From contig NC_087063.1 of the NCBI RefSeq assembly GCF_963678635.1, positions 45,240,101-45,304,100 on the forward strand: a stretch of 64,000 nt of DNA, read 5' to 3'. Positions within the stretch are counted from its first letter, which is position 1; each line of letters begins with the position of its first letter. The stretch comes from Symsagittifera roscoffensis. Its lineage: Eukaryota > Xenacoelomorpha > Acoela > Convolutidae. Position numbers and translations under genes: made by a program. Shown here piece by piece: positions 61,819-64,000 of the stretch. The notes beneath the pieces were generated by a model. The model was given only the letters and a program-made list of their open reading frames with translations, searched no databases and was not told where the DNA came from.

Positions 61819-63177
61819 ATGAGTGTAAATCAAAGTATCAAAGTAGTCATTTTCGGTACGGAGCTTTTACAAATTCTTCTTTAGAGATTTTTGGTAAAGT
61901 CCCAGTTTTGGAAACAATAATTTCATCTTACACACAAGAAGTTCTTCCAAGTATTTCTCTAGATGAAAGCAGTATTGAAATTGAATTTGAGACGGACCGT
62001 ATTCTTTATTTGGATATGCGTGATACCCACCTCAGTTTAAAGCTTCAATTATTTAAAGGAAGATTGTTTGATGCTTTCAAAAAAGAAAAAGCAAAACATG
62101 AAGCAAAATCGGAGGAAAATTTAGATGAGGAACCACAAACCTAGAAGTAGGTTTACAAGCGTTGTAAACCTACTTAACTTATGTAAACAATCTACTACAT
62201 TCTCTGTTCTCCAATTGTGAAGTTCATTTTAATAATACAATGGTTTACAACGCCAATGGATTATATCCTCATAAAGCACAAATATCGAACGAATTCAACT
62301 CGTTGGCAGTGTTTAATAAAGGAATACTTGCTTGTCACGGGTATAGTTTTGAAGAATATCCGGAAGCATTTGATATGTATCCGTTCACTGATAGAGCAAA
62401 TTCTTTAGGATCAGGGATATTTTTTTCACTTTATAGCAGGCTAGCTATTGACTTGTTCACTTCTGAAAACTTGTTACATCCAAAAACCAAAGTTCGAATT
62501 AAACTAATTCGAGCTAGACCTAATTTTTACATGCTGTCTGACAATCCAAATGTTAGTCTGAAAATTGTTGATTGTTCACTGTTTACAAGAAGAACTTTAG
62601 TAACTGAACCTAATCATCAATAATTGCAATAGAATCTGGAAAAGGAACCTGCTCATTACAATTACATGGAAACTATAGCAAGAACCTTTATCGTTCCATC
62701 TCGTCAAAACTAGTTTATTTAGGAAAATGATTTCAATAATTCCCCAATCAGAAGGATAGCTGTTGCAATGAATACAAATTTGGCTTTTGCGGGATCTTTT
62801 CATGAAAATCCTTTCAATTATCAACAATTTCATTTGAGAGAACTTAGAATTATTCGGGGTGGAAAAGCAATTATTTCATTAGATACAACTTCTCCTTGTC
62901 GCCCCTATGTTACAACAAGGAAAGCATTGCAGTTTAACGAAGATTTTCCAGCCCTTCCTATAGAAAATTTTCAAAATCACTATATTTTTGTTTTCGACCT
63001 GACTTCACTACAGGATGCAGCTGAACAGTTGCATTATCCAGAACTTAGTGGAGAACGCTTGAGATTAGAAATGTTTTCCAAAATCCCTTGGAGCAAGTAA
63101 CGGAAGTGATAGTCTTGTGAGAAAAACTATCAAACGTTCAAAATGACAAATTCAGAACAATCGCTAAAAATATTTAA
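61819..63177 (+). pseudogene. Major capsid protein candidate (double jelly-roll, hexon-like)
   Basis: From ATG 61819 to TAA 63175-63177, in at least three registers. Pieces: 61908-62144 (IISSYTQEVLPSISLDES, ending in an acidic run), 62240-62623 (VYNANGLYPHKAQISNEFNS, then FTSENLLHPKTKVRIKLIRA) and 62768-63100 (AFAGSFHENPFNYQQFHLRE, then TSPCRPYVTTRK). This text is characteristic of the Polinton capsid/hexon-like family, in which it builds the shell. The ~450-codon span is within the expected size. Frameshifts near 61900, 62140-62220 and 62620-62770 inactivate it. Confidence 0.65.
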
Positions 63178-63406
63178 TTTTTTTGAGTTTTCAGGTTCCT
63201 ATAAAAATATTTTAACTTTTTTGGGACTTTTCTTTGTTTTTATCTCTGTACTATCTATTTCGTTTTTCTTCAGACCTAAAGCTCTAGAAAAAATAGAGAA
63301 GGAATACTGTTTAGCTGAAAACCCAAGACATTTCTTCAACCTAAACTGTAAAACAGTTTTCAATAACTTTGCTTACTGCATAAGGCTTGTGTATGGGACT
63401 TGTTGA
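63143..63406 (+). CDS. Small ORF with one membrane segment
   Basis: 87 codons from ATG 63143, overlapping the end of the capsid ORF by 35 nt and the protease start by 14 nt. It contains a strong transmembrane helix (ILTFLGLFFVFISVLSISFFF), then a Lys/Glu/Asn-rich tail with four Cys. Overlaps on both sides are typical of compact viral gene order. No family recognised. Confidence 0.4.
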   Translation: MTNSEQSLKIFNFFEFSGSYKNILTFLGLFFVFISVLSISFFFRPKALEKIEKEYCLAENPRHFFNLNCKTVFNNFAYCIRLVYGTC

Positions 63407-63915
63407 TTCAATTCATAAACGTGTGTAAGTCATTATTCTTTCTTTTTTTATCCTAAAGTACACTATCAAACTATCAATTTATTTTTTTAGGTGTAAATCA
63501 GCCTACAAATGCAAAGATGGATAGGTTTTCACTTTTGCAAATTATTAAAAGAATTCCAGAGCTCAGGTTTAAGTACATGGGATCGTACTCTTCTGATACA
63601 GTACCTCAACTAACAAAATACTCTTTTGCAATTATTAACTCAGCCCCAAGCAATGATAGAGGAGAACACTGGATCATGACTGCTCGAATGGATAAAAGCT
63701 ACTACTTTGCTGATTCTTTGGGAAGAAAGAGCCCAACTTACCCCTTTTTGGCAAAAAAGTATCGACGAAGGGTTCCTCGAAAGCTACAAAAGACTGATAG
63801 TTTGTGTGGATTTTACGCAATTTATTCGGCAATTCTTCTTTTTAAATTCTTCCAGAAGAACTTGAATAATGTTCATGATGTGCATGTTTTGAATTTTATC
63901 AGTAATCTAATTTAA
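63393..63915 (+). CDS. Adenain-type cysteine protease (maturation protease)
   Basis: Two exons are inferred: 63393-63420 from ATG (MGLVDSIHKR) and 63491-63915, with a 70-nt intron (GTGTGTAAGT...TTTTTTTAG). Joined they give about 150 codons in phase. The catalytic His is in GEHWIMTAR, the Asp in YYFADSLG and the Cys in SLCGFYAIYSA, the order and spacing of adenovirus protease (C5 family). It would cleave capsid precursors during virion maturation. It is intact. Without the intron the frame would start at MDRFSLLQ (63517), also before all catalytic residues. Confidence 0.85.
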
Positions 63916-64000
63916 AAATGCATTTTTTATTTGTAACTGTAAATTTTTGCAGTAATTTTATTATACGATGTAGTGAATTGTTTGATTATTTATGTAATTT

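Larger units (their letters stand above)
45493..64000. mobile_element. Polinton/Maverick element, partial (runs off the right edge)
   Basis: The combination of protein-primed family-B DNA polymerase, retroviral-type integrase, FtsK/A32-like packaging ATPase, adenain-type cysteine protease and capsid-like genes is diagnostic of Polinton/Maverick elements (related to adintoviruses). PolB is on the minus strand at the left; the other core genes are on the plus strand. Terminal inverted repeats are not visible. Several genes are spread over two or more registers, yet several short genes are open. Some plus-strand genes appear to use short introns (for example 63421-63490). A 1.69-kb module is triplicated in the middle. 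Confidence 0.9.

Noticed and set aside
62597..62833. 78-codon minus-strand frame
   Set aside because: Antisense to the capsid-like pseudogene and without any domain.

Overview
The window is eukaryotic, and almost certainly from an invertebrate animal. It holds one host gene with short GT-AG introns, surrounded by nested transposable elements: a giant LTR retrotransposon, non-LTR and Penelope-like retroelements, and part of a Polinton/Maverick. The host background is AT-rich, while the LTR retroelement is visibly richer in GC. I cannot name the species from the sequence.

Layout. 1-1.6 kb: mostly featureless AT-rich DNA with a possible terminal exon. 1.9-8.9 kb: four head-to-tail copies of a ~1.75-kb monomer that is itself built from degenerate ~55-60-bp subrepeats. 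8.7-10.7 kb: two copies of a dispersed repeat with tRNA-derived segments. 11.1-13.4 kb (minus strand): an apparently intact eight-exon gene for an MFSD2-type major facilitator, the one clear host gene; its exons join to 528 codons. 13.6-39.3 kb: a decayed reverse-transcriptase element (copy A) cut in two by a 22,556-bp Ty3/gypsy-type LTR retrotransposon (14053-36608, coding on the minus strand). 39.6-45.2 kb: a second, 5'-truncated copy of the same RT element (copy B), tail to tail with copy A and itself interrupted by a Penelope-like element (39743-43412) flanked by a 13-bp target-site duplication. 45.5-64 kb: a Polinton/Maverick running off the right edge, with protein-primed PolB on the minus strand and, on the plus strand, a packaging ATPase, an integrase, putative minor and major capsid proteins, a pVI-like basic protein and an adenain-type protease.

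The most unusual object is the giant LTR element. After a conventional gag-protease-RT-RNase H-integrase block it carries about 10 kb of further ORFs (15.4-25.6 kb). These include a coiled-coil segment, an SGNH/GDSL-hydrolase domain with its motif blocks in place, a second weaker SGNH-like segment, and two very long proteins of no family I recognise (659 and 1061 codons). The two LTRs differ by only about two dozen changes by eye, so the insertion is fairly young, yet pol and the accessory block carry frameshifts and single in-frame stops.

In the Polinton, a 1.69-kb module has been tandemly triplicated (about 53.3-58.4 kb). It encodes a PC4-like putative single-stranded-DNA-binding protein and a small protein with a possible exonuclease motif. 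The long Polinton genes are frameshifted; the ATPase, the protease and two of the three PC4-like copies read open.
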